DNA of 30,759 nucleotides from an uncultured Pseudomonas sp. GTDB taxonomy: Bacteria > Pseudomonadota > Gammaproteobacteria > Pseudomonadales > Pseudomonadaceae. Positions within the stretch are counted from its first letter, which is position 1. Each line of letters starts with the position of its first letter. Shown one piece after another: positions 23,501 to 30,759 of this stretch. The notes below the pieces were generated by a model, which was not told the DNA's origin, made no database searches, and saw only the letters and a list, made by a program, of their open reading frames with translations. Position numbers and translations under genes: made by a program. The DNA is taken from contig NZ_CAMPHV010000055.1 of the NCBI RefSeq assembly GCF_946886105.1, forward strand, positions 1-30,759, in the 5' to 3' direction.

Positions 23501-23583
23501 GCCATCAAGCCGAGCAGCACCAGCACCAGCGACAGCACAGTAGCGAAGACCGGCCGGCGGATGCAGATATCCGACAGCGTCAT
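20515..23583 (-). CDS. RND-family multidrug efflux pump, inner-membrane subunit
   Basis: 1022 aa, full length for the HAE1/AcrB family. N-terminal MTLSDICIRRPVFATVLSLV is the usual first helix. Proton-relay residues are in place: D400 and D401 in GLVVDDAIVMLENIHRH (AcrB D407/D408 equivalents) and K918 in TKHGILIVEFAN (AcrB K940 equivalent). Twelve membrane segments and two large periplasmic loops fit the family. It exports hydrophobic or toxic compounds in exchange for protons. Its ATG overlaps the stop of the adaptor gene (ATGA). No outer-membrane factor gene is adjacent, so a TolC/OprM-type channel must be shared. Which Mex-type system it corresponds to cannot be decided by eye. Confidence 0.95.
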   Translation of the reverse strand: MTLSDICIRRPVFATVLSLVLVLLGLMAYQRLSVREYPNVDVPIVTVNVTYPGASPEIMESQVAQPIEDVLSGIEGLDFVSSISRSENTQITAQFTLGSNADEAANDVRDRLGRVRGLLPEEIREPIVQKVEADAQPVVWIAFYSERYSSMEITDVLERVIKDRLQTIPGVSEVQIRGGRTLAMRIWLDPEKLAAHNLTVQDVEDALRRQNVEVPAGRIESREREFTVLAETDLNTPEQFNQLILDDSRGYLLRLADVGYAEIGAQNERSIVRYKGRSAVSMGVIKQATANPLEISDGLNAALPEVRELLPEGMEMAIAHDNSLFIRESIDNVFITIWEAVALVILIIFIFLRSLRATIIPLVTIPVSLIGAFALMSLMGFTINTLTLLAMVLAIGLVVDDAIVMLENIHRHIETGMRPLQAALKGSREIAFAVIAMTLTLAAVFAPIGFMQGTTGKLFTEFAWTLAGAVLVSGFVALTLTPMMCAVLLKPHQAGERHSRVYNLIEDFLNKLTYGYKHLLARALSAWALVVGVLLVIMLACALLFSGLKSELAPTEDTSTIIGVFNGPDGATIDYTGRYAREIEAAYASIPETNRYMVIAGFPTVAQGISFMKLEDWDQRSRSQFEIRNELLPKFQEIAGMRAFPVNRPPLGQSARNQPVNFVIRSSLEYAELQVYVDELLNSLRDYPGLESLDSDLKLNAPQLKVAVNREQAVAVGSDVATIGRSLESLFGSRQVTRFKQNGEQYDVMVQLQDVDRSNPQDLDRVYVRGRDGSMVQLSNLIEVRETVAPRELNHFNQLRAVTVSANVGAGYTLGEVLGHLENTARGVFPPETQYDYTGTSRDFKESSSGVALIFALALVFIFLVLAAQFESFTDPLIILFSVPLSMAGALLALTLFGGTLNIYSQIGLVTLIGLITKHGILIVEFANVLLRGGHELRSAVIDAAVQRLRPILMTTGAMVLGSLPLAIASGAGAESRQQIGLVIVGGLLVGTFFTLFVIPTLYMLLRRWRPLKREEQEMVAA

Positions 23584-24623
23584 GGATTGGGCTCCGAGGG
23601 GCGGCCAGCCGCCACCTTGGTGCGCACCGGCATGCCCTCGCGCACCTTCTGCCAGCCGGCGCTGATCAATGTCTCATCGCCGCGCAGACCTTCGCGCACC
23701 TCCACCGTGCCGTCCATGCGCTTGCCCAGCTCGACCTCGCGCACCGCGACCTTGCCGTCCACCACCAGATTGACCAACAGGCGCTCGCCCACCGGCATCA
23801 CCGCCTCTTCGGGAATGATCAGGGCATCGGCGCGCTCATCGAGAATCACCGAAACCTTGACGAACTGCCCCGGCCGCAGGCGTCGCTCGGGATTGTCGAT
23901 ACGTGCGCGAATCGCCTGGCTGCGCCCGGCCTCGTCGAGCCGCGGATTGATCGCGAATATCTCGCCGACGAAACGCTCGCCGGGATAGGCGTCCAGGCTG
24001 ATCTCGACCGTCTGGCCGAGGCGAACCTGGTTGACGCTCTTCTGCGGAATACGGAAATCCACCTTGAGCGGGTCGAGCACTTCCAGGTTGACGATATCCT
24101 GACCGGCGCTCAGGTAGTCGCCGGGGCTGGCCTCGCGCAAACCGAGCACGCCGTCATGCGGCGCCTGGATCCGCGTCTTGTCCAGACGCGCCTGGGCCAG
24201 GGCCAGACTGGCGCGGGCGGCCTGCTGCTGGGCGCTGGCTTCGTCCAAGGCTTGGGCGTTACTGGCACCGCGCTTGAACAGCATCTGCGCGCGCTGAAAG
24301 TTCTTTTCCGCCAGGTTCAGATTGGCCCGGGCCTGGGCCAGTTCGGCACGGCTGATCGCATCGTCCAGGCTGACCAGCAAGGCGCCGGCCTCGACGCTCT
24401 GGCCTTCGCGAAAGTGCAACTGGGCCAGACGCCCGTCGATTTCCGGGCGGATCATCACCGACTCGTCCGAGCGCAACGAGCCGAACGTGATCAGCTCGTC
24501 GCGCACCAGGGCCTTGGTCACCGGCACCACTTCCACCATGGGGCCTTCGGCGGCTTGGGCCGGCAGCGTAAAGCCCGCGAATAACAATAAAGCGCCTGAA
24601 AGGGAACGGCTTAGGGCGGACAT
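23580..24623 (-). CDS. RND efflux periplasmic adaptor (membrane fusion protein)
   Basis: 347 aa. Signal peptide MSALSRSLSGALLLFAGF to PAQA, cleavage before AEGPMVEV; no lipobox cysteine, so it is probably not a lipoprotein, unlike AcrA or MexA. Order of domains: first half of the lipoyl domain (MIRPEIDGRLAQLHFREGQS), an alpha-hairpin coiled coil (about residues 90-155), second lipoyl half (RIQAPHDGVLGLREASPGD), beta-barrel (LDPLKVDFRIPQKSVNQVRL) and membrane-proximal domain. Start ATG 24623 has GAGG six bases upstream; a TTG two codons earlier is less likely. It links the RND pump to an outer-membrane channel. First gene of a two-gene operon. Confidence 0.93.
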   Translation of the reverse strand: MSALSRSLSGALLLFAGFTLPAQAAEGPMVEVVPVTKALVRDELITFGSLRSDESVMIRPEIDGRLAQLHFREGQSVEAGALLVSLDDAISRAELAQARANLNLAEKNFQRAQMLFKRGASNAQALDEASAQQQAARASLALAQARLDKTRIQAPHDGVLGLREASPGDYLSAGQDIVNLEVLDPLKVDFRIPQKSVNQVRLGQTVEISLDAYPGERFVGEIFAINPRLDEAGRSQAIRARIDNPERRLRPGQFVKVSVILDERADALIIPEEAVMPVGERLLVNLVVDGKVAVREVELGKRMDGTVEVREGLRGDETLISAGWQKVREGMPVRTKVAAGRPSEPNP

Positions 24624-24701
24624 AAACAACCTCTTGTCTTATTGAGGCCGAGTCTACGACCTCGGCGCAAGATTCAGCCGTGCTAAATGTTTCCCTTTAT
24701 T

Positions 24702-25496
24702 TTATTGGCGCATACCCCGCCCGCTGACCAGCAAACGAATGCACACGCCATAGAGCAAGGCGGTGGCCACCAGCATGAAACCGATGGCGATGCCGATACG
24801 GATATCCGAAACCCCGAGAATGCCGTAGCGGAATGCGTTGACCATGTGCAGCACCGGGTTGGCCAGCGATACCGTCTGCCAGAACGGCGGCAGCAGGTTG
24901 ATCGAATAGAACACCCCGCCCAGGTAGGTCAACGGCGTCAGCACGAAGGTCGGGATGATCGATATGTCGTCGAAGTTGCGCGCGAACACCGCGTTGACGA
25001 AGCCGCCCAGGGAGAAAATCGTCGCGGTCAACAGCACCACCAGCACGGTAATGCCGAGGTGGTGCACCTGCAGCTTGGTGAAGAACAGCGACAGCAGCGT
25101 GACGATAAAACCCACCGCCAGACCGCGCAGCACCCCACCGACCACATAGCCGATCAGGATGATATGCGGCGACACCGGCGAAACCATCAGCTCCTCGACC
25201 GAGCGCTGGAATTTGCTGCCGAAGAAACTCGACACCACGTTGCCATAGGCGTTGGTGATCACCGACATCATGATCAGCCCCGGCACTATGTATTCCATGT
25301 AGGTGAAGCCATCCATATCGCCGATCTGCCGGCCGATCAAATTACCGAAGATGACGAAATACAGAACCATGGTGATCGCCGGCGGCAGCAGGGTTTGCGG
25401 CCAGATGCGGGTGAAGCGGCGAACTTCCCGATAAACGATGGTACGCAGCGCCACCATATTGGCGGCGAACTCGGAGTTCAGGTAAGCCGTGCTCAT
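24702..25496 (-). CDS. yadH: ABC-2 type exporter permease (YadH-like)
   Basis: 264 aa with six membrane segments. Typical ABC-2 features: an amphipathic N-terminal helix (ALRTIVYREVRRFTRIWPQT), then TLLPPAITMVLYFVIFGNLI and FQRSVEELMVSPVSPHIIL, and the late segment FVLTPLTYLGGVFYSINLLP. The sequence closely resembles E. coli YadH as remembered. It forms the membrane half of an exporter with the YadG-type ATPase, whose stop overlaps this start (ATGA). Exported substrate unknown. In P. aeruginosa the likely orthologues are PA2811/PA2812 (recalled). Confidence 0.92.
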   Translation of the reverse strand: MSTAYLNSEFAANMVALRTIVYREVRRFTRIWPQTLLPPAITMVLYFVIFGNLIGRQIGDMDGFTYMEYIVPGLIMMSVITNAYGNVVSSFFGSKFQRSVEELMVSPVSPHIILIGYVVGGVLRGLAVGFIVTLLSLFFTKLQVHHLGITVLVVLLTATIFSLGGFVNAVFARNFDDISIIPTFVLTPLTYLGGVFYSINLLPPFWQTVSLANPVLHMVNAFRYGILGVSDIRIGIAIGFMLVATALLYGVCIRLLVSGRGMRQ

Positions 25497-26425
25497 ACCG
25501 CCCCCTTCGTCAGGTTCTTCTCGACCAGGGACACGAACAGTTCCTCCAGGCGGTTGGTTTTATTGCGCAAGCTGAGTACCTCGATGTTCTGCAACGCCAA
25601 CTGGCGGAACAGCTCGGTGATGCCCTGGGACTTGTCGACCTGCACTTCCAAGGTGTGGTGATCGAGCAACCGCGCCGGGTAGCCGAGCAGCTGTGGCGCC
25701 ACCGTTTGGGAATCCTTGAGGTCGAGCAGGAAGGTCTCGACATGCAGCTTTTTCAGCAGCGTCTTCATGCTGGTGTTTTCGACGATGCGACCGTGATCGA
25801 TGATGCCGATGTTGCGGCACAGCTGTTCGGCCTCTTCCAGGTAGTGGGTGGTGAGGATGATGGTGATGCCCTGGGCGTTGAGCTCGGTGAGAAAACTCCA
25901 CATCGAGCGGCGCAGCTCGATATCGACACCCGCGGTGGGCTCGTCGAGGATCAACAGACGCGGTTGATGCACCAGCGCGCGGGCGATCATCAGCCGGCGC
26001 TTCATGCCGCCGGACAGCTCGCGCGACGGCACATTGTGCTTGCCCCAAAGACCCAGCTGGTTGAGGTACTGCTCGGCGCGTTCCTTGGCGATGCGCGCGG
26101 GAATGCCGTAGTAACCGGCCTGGGTCACCACTATGTCGAAGGCTTTTTCAAACTGGTTGAAATTGAATTCCTGCGGCACCACGCCGAGGCAACGCTTGAG
26201 CGCCGAGGGCTGCTTATCGAGGTCGTGACCGAAGACGTTGACCGTGCCGCTGGTCTTGGTCACCAGGGTGGAAAGGATGCCGATGGTGGTGGATTTACCG
26301 GCGCCGTTGGGGCCGAGCAAAGCGAAAAAATCGCCCTCGGCAACATCCAGATCGATGCCGTGCAAAGCTTGAAAGCCGTTGCCGTAGGTCTTGCTCAACT
26401 GGCGAATGGACAGAGCGGTACTCAT
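25493..26425 (-). CDS. yadG: ABC exporter ATP-binding protein (YadG-like)
   Basis: 310 aa. Walker A GPNGAGKST (residues 38-46), Q-loop GVVPQEFNFNQFE, signature LSGGMKRR, Walker B LLILDEPTAGVD, H-loop TTHYLEEAEQL. The C-terminal extension (about residues 220-310) ending NKTNRLEELFVSLVEKNLT matches YadG family length. It energises the YadH-type permease encoded by the overlapping downstream gene. ATG 26425 is the first start before the family motif LSIRQLSKTYGNGFQALHGI; the ribosome site is weak. The promoter should lie in 26426-26520, where I see no clear boxes. Confidence 0.94.
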   Translation of the reverse strand: MSTALSIRQLSKTYGNGFQALHGIDLDVAEGDFFALLGPNGAGKSTTIGILSTLVTKTSGTVNVFGHDLDKQPSALKRCLGVVPQEFNFNQFEKAFDIVVTQAGYYGIPARIAKERAEQYLNQLGLWGKHNVPSRELSGGMKRRLMIARALVHQPRLLILDEPTAGVDIELRRSMWSFLTELNAQGITIILTTHYLEEAEQLCRNIGIIDHGRIVENTSMKTLLKKLHVETFLLDLKDSQTVAPQLLGYPARLLDHHTLEVQVDKSQGITELFRQLALQNIEVLSLRNKTNRLEELFVSLVEKNLTKGAV

Positions 26426-26868
26426 AAAAATGCGCGCACCTGATTGGAGAAAAAAGAAAGGTCAAGCGAAGGCTGCGCCCACAACACAGGCACAAAGTCG
26501 TTCAAGTCTAGCGTTTGCCGGGAGGCCATCGCAGCCCCTTTACCGGAATAATGCGATCGGCCATGACCGGGCAGCAGCCTAACAGCGCTGCAAAAAGAAG
26601 AAACCCCGCCGCCCCGATGGTACTAATCGAGACCATCGATACAACCCGGACGTAGCGAAGCGTTGTAACCCGGACAAGCCTTGGCGCAATCCGGGAAAAG
26701 TCCGCGCATCTGCCAACGCTCCCCGGATTGCATCCGGGCTACGGAGCGCGCGTTGGTAGGGCGGACATGGCGCAGCCTTGCCCGCCGCTGGCATCCGGAT
26801 GGTGGACAAGCCTTCGGCATGTCCACGAGGTCCTAGACCTTGCACATGGACGTACAACCGCGTCCTCT
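26426..26868. other. Intergenic region with repeats, no gene
   Basis: About 440 bp between yadG and the transglutaminase-like gene (both minus). It contains a GTAACCCGGACAAGCC-type repeat (listed) and, at 26750-26825, GGGCGGACATGG/GGTGGACAAGCC-type repeat sequence with weak inverted symmetry. Small open frames here are low-complexity repeat translations. Confidence 0.6.
26665..26742. repeat. GTAGCCCGGAT palindromic repeat, copy 4 (variant left arm)
   Basis: Left arm GTAACCCGGACAAGCCTTGG and onward with CGCAATCCGGG, right arm CCGGATTGCATCCGGGCTAC ending at 26742. The variant left arm resembles the partial copy at 12492. A further GTTGTAACCCGG/ACAACCCGGAC pairing lies just upstream at 26640-26673. 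Confidence 0.8.
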
Positions 26869-27525
26869 TTAAGCGCCGAGTTCGGCCTGCAAATCCCCCA
26901 CCGGCTGCGGCGCGTCATCGCTGAACAGGTGCGGGTAGCAACTGGCCAAATGGGAGAAGAACAACTCCTCCGGCACATCGGCGAACTGGCCGTGATCGCG
27001 CAGGTACTCCATATAACGCTCGCCGTCGGCGTTGAATGGGTGGAACACACTGTCGCTACGCCCATCGAACTCCAGCGGCTCGACCTTGAATAGTTGGCAT
27101 AGCGTCAAGTTGAACGCCGGGGTCGCCTTGACCCAACGGCCATCGAGATACAGCTCGGTATAGCCGTGCATGGCGAACACTTCGCTACGCAGCATCGCCA
27201 GCAGTTTTGGCGTGGACAGGTGGTTGCGCACATCGGCCAGGCCGATGCGCGCCGGTATGCCGCAATGCCGGGCGCACGCCGCCAGCAGAGTCGCCTTGGG
27301 TACGCAGTAGCTCTCGCCGCTGAGCATGGCATGGCTGCCTTTCAGGGTGTCGGGATCGCGGCTGAACACATAGGGGTTGTAGCGAATCTGGTCGCGTACC
27401 GCGTAGTACAGCGCGACCGCCTGCTGACGAGGCTCGCGACTGGCGCCCCGCGCGTTTTCTGCGAACTCAACTACAGACGGGTGGTCACTATCGATGAAGC
27501 GGCCGGGCTCGAGGTACCTGTGCAT
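26869..27525 (-). CDS. Transglutaminase-like (cysteine protease fold) protein
   Basis: 218 aa, cytosolic, no signal peptide. The transglutaminase-like core is visible: RDQIRYNPYVFSRDPDTLKG, then the cysteine motif GESYCVPKATLLAACARHCG with C74, and the histidine motif FAMHGYTELYLDGRWVKATP with H120. In the usual third motif the Asp of a DPT-type sequence appears replaced (KATPAFN), so the triad may be incomplete or use another residue. Activity, if any, could be peptide or amide hydrolysis rather than cross-linking. GGAG lies eight bases before the ATG at 27525. Divergent from fadE; this neighbourhood seems conserved with P. aeruginosa PA2814-PA2815 (recalled, unverified). Confidence 0.82.
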   Translation of the reverse strand: MHRYLEPGRFIDSDHPSVVEFAENARGASREPRQQAVALYYAVRDQIRYNPYVFSRDPDTLKGSHAMLSGESYCVPKATLLAACARHCGIPARIGLADVRNHLSTPKLLAMLRSEVFAMHGYTELYLDGRWVKATPAFNLTLCQLFKVEPLEFDGRSDSVFHPFNADGERYMEYLRDHGQFADVPEELFFSHLASCYPHLFSDDAPQPVGDLQAELGA

Positions 27526-27610
27526 CAGCGTCTCTCCATGCTTGTTTAGCCAGTCTAACGACGCCGGTCATACGCGTGTCATGGCAATCCGGCCAAGCTC
27601 ACCGCTCTTG

Positions 27611-27639
27611 TTGCCATTCGTGACGGCTGCATTTGTTAT
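27611..27639 (+). promoter_or_regulatory. Candidate sigma-70 promoter of fadE
   Basis: TTGCCA (27611-27616), 17-base spacer, TGTTAT (27634-27639); five and four of six consensus matches. The -10 box lies about 36 bases before the fadE ATG. No obvious GAAAC/GTTTG-type PsrA palindrome is seen near it. Confidence 0.45.
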
Positions 27640-27675
27640 GGTGGTACAGCGCACCGTCATCATGGAGAACCGCAC

Positions 27676-30123
27676 ATGCTCGTAGTTTGGATACTCGTGC
27701 TGGTGCTCGGCGCGGCCTATCTGGCCCATCGCCGCACCACTCCCCTCGCATTTTTCGCTACCGCCGCCATCTACCTATTGCTGATGGGCTCGTTCAGTTC
27801 CGCGCCGGCCTGGCTGATGCTGATCTTCTGGCTGTTGTTGCTGGCCGTGGTCCTGCCCCTGGCGCTACCCGAACAACGCCGCAAATTGTTCAGCGCCCCG
27901 ATGTTTGCCTGGTTCCGGCGCGTGTTGCCGCCGATGTCGGCCACCGAACGCGACGCCATCGAAGCCGGCACCGTCTGGTGGGACGGCGAGCTGTGCAGCG
28001 GCCGGCCGAATTGGGACACCTTGCTGGCCTACCCGAAGGCCAAGCTGACTGAAGAGGAGCAGGCGTTTCTCGACGGCCCGACCGAGGAACTCTGCGAACT
28101 GGTCAGCGATTGGGAGATCGGTCAACGCATGGACCTGCCACCCGAGGCCTGGGCGCATATCAAGCAGCACGGTTTCTTCGCCCTGATCATCCCCAAGCAA
28201 TACGGTGGCAAGGGCTTTTCCGCCTATGCCCACTCGCAAGTGGCGATGAAGCTGGCGACCCGTAGCGGCGACCTGGCGTCCACCGTGATGGTGCCCAACT
28301 CCCTTGGCCCGGCCGAGTTGCTGCTGAACTATGGCACCGAGGAGCAGCGCAACCATTACTTGCCGCGCCTGGCCAGCGGCGAGGAAATTCCCTGTTTCGC
28401 CCTCACCGGCCCCTATGCGGGCTCCGACGCCGGCGCGATGAACGACACCGGGGTGATCTGCCGCGGCCAGTGGCAAGGCGAAGAAGTGCTCGGCCTGCGT
28501 TTGAATTGGGAGAAGCGCTATATCACCCTCGGTCCGGTCGCCACCCTGCTGGGCCTGGCGTTCAAAGCCTATGACCCGGATCATCTGCTCGGCGACGAGG
28601 AAGACCTCGGCATCAGCCTGGCGCTGATCCCGACGGACACCCCTGGGGTGGACATCGGCCGGCGCCATCTGCCCCTGGGCGCCGCCTTTATGAACGGCCC
28701 AAATACCGGCAAGGATGTGTTCGTGCCACTCGACGCCTTGATCGGCGGGCAGGAAATGCTCGGTAAGGGCTGGATCATGCTGATGAATTGCCTGTCGGTC
28801 GGCCGCTCCATTTCCCTGCCGGCGGTGGGCACCGGCGCGGCCAAATTCACCAGCCTGGTCACCGGTCAATACAGCCAAGTGCGCGAGCAGTTCAACGTGC
28901 CGCTGGCGGTCTTCGAAGGTATCCAAGAGGCCTTGGCGCGCATCGGCGGCAACGCCTGGTTGATGGACAGCGCGCGGGTGCTCACCGCCAATGCGGTGGA
29001 CCTCGGCGAAAAGCCCTCGGTGCTGTCGGCGGTGCTCAAATACCACCTGACCGAACGTGGCCGCGAATGCATCAGCCACGCCATGGACGTACACGGCGGC
29101 AAGGGCATCATCATGGGCCCGAACAACTACCTGGCGCGCTCCTGGCAAGGCGCGCCGATTTTCATCACCGTGGAAGGCGCCAATATCCTTTCGCGCAACC
29201 TGATGATCTTCGGCCAGGGCGCGATCCGTTGCCATCCTTACGTGCTGGCGGAAATGACCCTGGCCAATCGCGAAGATCAGGATCAGGCGCTGGTGGAGTT
29301 CGACGAAGTACTGCTGCAACACATCGGCTTCGCCGTGCGCAATGCCGCCAGCAGCCTGGTGTTGAGTCTCGGTCTGGGGGCGTTCGACCGGGTTCCCCGC
29401 GACCGTATCAGCCGCCCCTACTTCCGCGCACTGAATCGTCTGAGCGCGGCCTTCGCCCTGCTCGCCGACGTCAGCATGATGCTCCTGGGCGGCGAACTGA
29501 AACGCCGCGAACGGCTGTCAGCGCGCCTGGGCGATGTACTCAGCCATCTGTACCTGGCCTCCGCCGCCCTCAAGCGCTACCACGACGAGGGTTACCCCGA
29601 GCATTCGCAGCCACTGTTGTGCTGGGCCATGGAGGAAAGCCTGGGCCATGCCGAACGCGCCCTGGAAGAATTGCTCGGCAACTTCCCCAACCGCATCGTC
29701 GGCTGCCTGCTGCGCGTACTGGTATTTCCCTTCGGCCGCAGACATAGGGGCCCCAGCGATGCGCTGGATGCCCAGGTCGCCGAGATCATCGGACGCAACA
29801 GCGGCGACCCGGCGCTGGAAGAGGTGCTCGTCGGCTGCTATCGGCCACAGGCGCAGGAAGATCCGGTCGGCGCCCTGCAACATGCGATGGACCTGCTGGA
29901 TAGCGCGCGGCCCATCCAGCAAAAACTCGACGAGGCGCTTAAATCCGCTCAATTACAGGACAACGCGCTACACAACCCGATCGACGCAGCAGTCACCGCC
30001 GGAATACTCACCGTAGAGGAAGCCAGCCAGTTGCGACAAACCGAAGCCGCGCGACGCAAGGTGATCGATGTGGACGACTTCGCCAAGGAGCAACTGACCC
30101 TCGGCGAAGACAAAGTGCGATAG
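27676..30123 (+). CDS. fadE: Acyl-CoA dehydrogenase, FadE type
   Basis: 815 aa, the usual length of E. coli-type FadE (814). Two hydrophobic N-terminal segments (about residues 1-20 and 25-65) anchor it at the inner membrane. The acyl-CoA dehydrogenase core follows: FFALIIPKQYGGKGFSAYAH, CFALTGPYAGSDAGAMNDTG (substrate/FAD loop), RSISLPAVGTGAAKFTSLVT, YHLTERGRECISHAMDVHGG and KGIIMGPNNYLARSWQGAPI, then the long FadE-specific C-terminal domain. It catalyses the FAD-dependent first oxidation of acyl-CoA in beta-oxidation. Start ATG 27676 has GGAG eight bases upstream. Followed after about 70 bp by the PA2817-like gene. Confidence 0.95.
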   Translation: MLVVWILVLVLGAAYLAHRRTTPLAFFATAAIYLLLMGSFSSAPAWLMLIFWLLLLAVVLPLALPEQRRKLFSAPMFAWFRRVLPPMSATERDAIEAGTVWWDGELCSGRPNWDTLLAYPKAKLTEEEQAFLDGPTEELCELVSDWEIGQRMDLPPEAWAHIKQHGFFALIIPKQYGGKGFSAYAHSQVAMKLATRSGDLASTVMVPNSLGPAELLLNYGTEEQRNHYLPRLASGEEIPCFALTGPYAGSDAGAMNDTGVICRGQWQGEEVLGLRLNWEKRYITLGPVATLLGLAFKAYDPDHLLGDEEDLGISLALIPTDTPGVDIGRRHLPLGAAFMNGPNTGKDVFVPLDALIGGQEMLGKGWIMLMNCLSVGRSISLPAVGTGAAKFTSLVTGQYSQVREQFNVPLAVFEGIQEALARIGGNAWLMDSARVLTANAVDLGEKPSVLSAVLKYHLTERGRECISHAMDVHGGKGIIMGPNNYLARSWQGAPIFITVEGANILSRNLMIFGQGAIRCHPYVLAEMTLANREDQDQALVEFDEVLLQHIGFAVRNAASSLVLSLGLGAFDRVPRDRISRPYFRALNRLSAAFALLADVSMMLLGGELKRRERLSARLGDVLSHLYLASAALKRYHDEGYPEHSQPLLCWAMEESLGHAERALEELLGNFPNRIVGCLLRVLVFPFGRRHRGPSDALDAQVAEIIGRNSGDPALEEVLVGCYRPQAQEDPVGALQHAMDLLDSARPIQQKLDEALKSAQLQDNALHNPIDAAVTAGILTVEEASQLRQTEAARRKVIDVDDFAKEQLTLGEDKVR

Positions 30124-30192
30124 GCGCCAGGCAGGACAGCGGGCAGCGCGAGCCTTATACTGGCGCGCCCGTTTTACCTACAGGATCGCCCC

Positions 30193-30603
30193 ATGGCCAA
30201 TGCTCACATCGACCACCACCTCGCCCTGCTCAACCACCTGCGTACCGTGCTGGTGGCCCTGGGCGAAGCCGAGCAGATTCTCGATGACAGCCACGCGATG
30301 TTCGTCGAGCGTTATGACGAGTTGCTCACCGAGCTGCCGAACGATCCGGACAACAGCCTGTATCTTGGCCAGGACCTGATCAGCCAGATCTTCCAACGCT
30401 ATCCGCAGATCGCCCACCTGATTCCGCGCGACTTGCTGTGGTTCTTCGGCGGCGACTGCCTGCATTTCATGCCCGACGAAGAAATCGAGATGTACCAGAC
30501 CCTCGAAGAACGCCGCTTCCACGCCCAGGAAAACGACGAGCCCTTCGACTGGAACCAGGAAAAGCAGTTGCTCGCCATGCCCGCGCAAGGCAGCAAGCAC
30601 TGA
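30193..30603 (+). CDS. PA2817-like conserved hypothetical protein
   Basis: 136 aa, acidic, soluble and mostly helical: MANAHIDHHLALLNHLRTVL and onward, with a conserved-looking core YPQIAHLIPRDLLWFFGGDC and HFMPDEEIEMYQTLEERRF. I match it from memory to the PA2817 family, which also lies beside fadE and a tRNA cluster in P. aeruginosa; function unknown. AGGA is eight bases before the ATG. Probably its own transcript, or a continuation of fadE; a strong terminator follows 15 bases after the stop. Confidence 0.82.
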   Translation: MANAHIDHHLALLNHLRTVLVALGEAEQILDDSHAMFVERYDELLTELPNDPDNSLYLGQDLISQIFQRYPQIAHLIPRDLLWFFGGDCLHFMPDEEIEMYQTLEERRFHAQENDEPFDWNQEKQLLAMPAQGSKH

Positions 30604-30618
30604 CCGAGCGCTGAATGC

Positions 30619-30652
30619 AAAAAGCCCGCACGGCAAAACCGGCGGGCTTTTT
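30619..30652 (+). terminator. Rho-independent terminator after the PA2817-like gene
   Basis: AAAAAGCCCGC, then a 12-base loop, GCGGGCTTTTT: a 6-7 bp GC stem with A and T tracts on both sides. It closes the fadE/PA2817-like direction and could also act on the opposite strand. Confidence 0.9.
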
Positions 30653-30673
30653 ACTGGGTGAATCGCAGATACG

Positions 30674-30700
30674 AAAACGCCGCTCGATGAGCGGCGTTTT
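30674..30700 (-). terminator. Terminator after tRNA-Gly
   Basis: AAAACGCCGCTC, 3-base loop, GAGCGGCGTTTT: an 8-bp or longer stem with flanking A and T tracts, seven bases beyond the tRNA CCA end on the minus strand. Symmetric, hence bidirectional, but placed to end the tRNA transcript. Confidence 0.88.
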
Positions 30701-30707
30701 CATTTAT

Positions 30708-30759
<52 letters not shown>

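Noticed and set aside
21124..23988. 954-aa open frame on the + strand opposite the RND pump
   Set aside because: His/Gln/Asp-rich composition typical of the antisense of a high-GC gene; the minus strand encodes a full-length AcrB-type pump with all key residues.

Overview
The window reads as chromosomal DNA of a gamma-proteobacterium of the genus Pseudomonas in the broad sense, probably near the stutzeri/mendocina/oleovorans lineages. The grounds are high G+C, dense convergent and divergent gene packing, REP-type palindromes and many copies of a GTAGCCCGGAT...ATCCGGGCTAC repeat between genes. In addition, the right-hand block (ABC-2 exporter, transglutaminase-like protein, FadE, PA2817-like protein, tRNA-Gly) matches, as far as I recall it, the PA2811-PA2819 neighbourhood of P. 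aeruginosa. Species cannot be assigned by eye.

Left part (1-7100): the 5' end of DNA polymerase II (polB, minus) enters from the edge. A repeat-rich stretch follows, holding a 72-aa conserved-looking protein whose stop codon lies inside a 160-bp MITE-like element, a REP pair and a rho-independent terminator/attenuator. That terminator ends just before a tightly packed three-gene signalling operon: a membrane-anchored chemoreceptor-type signalling protein with no sensor domain, a membrane-anchored NIT-like helical protein, and an EAL phosphodiesterase with a C-terminal sensor-like domain. This is the best candidate in the window for a poorly described system. A DUF3079 protein and an orphan branched-chain-amino-acid-type binding protein follow.

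Middle (7100-20260): an ehuBCDA-type ectoine/amino-acid ABC uptake operon (minus), with a strong intercistronic hairpin after the binding-protein gene. Next comes an Asp-nucleophile alpha/beta hydrolase divergent from an AraC regulator, then an aminotransferase-GST pair divergent from a MarR regulator with two inverted-repeat operators in the shared region. A NPYAAP-type membrane protein, translationally coupled LysE and BenE transporters, an SDR dehydrogenase and a CurA-type NADP reductase complete this part. The theme is solute uptake/export and small-molecule redox metabolism.

Right part (20500-30759): an RND efflux pump plus adaptor without an outer-membrane gene, a YadGH-type ABC-2 exporter, a transglutaminase-like protein, fadE (first step of fatty-acid beta-oxidation), a PA2817-like protein with its terminator, and a truncated tRNA-Gly(GCC) on the minus strand at the edge. 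Almost all intergenic spaces over 200 bp are filled with palindromic repeats rather than genes.
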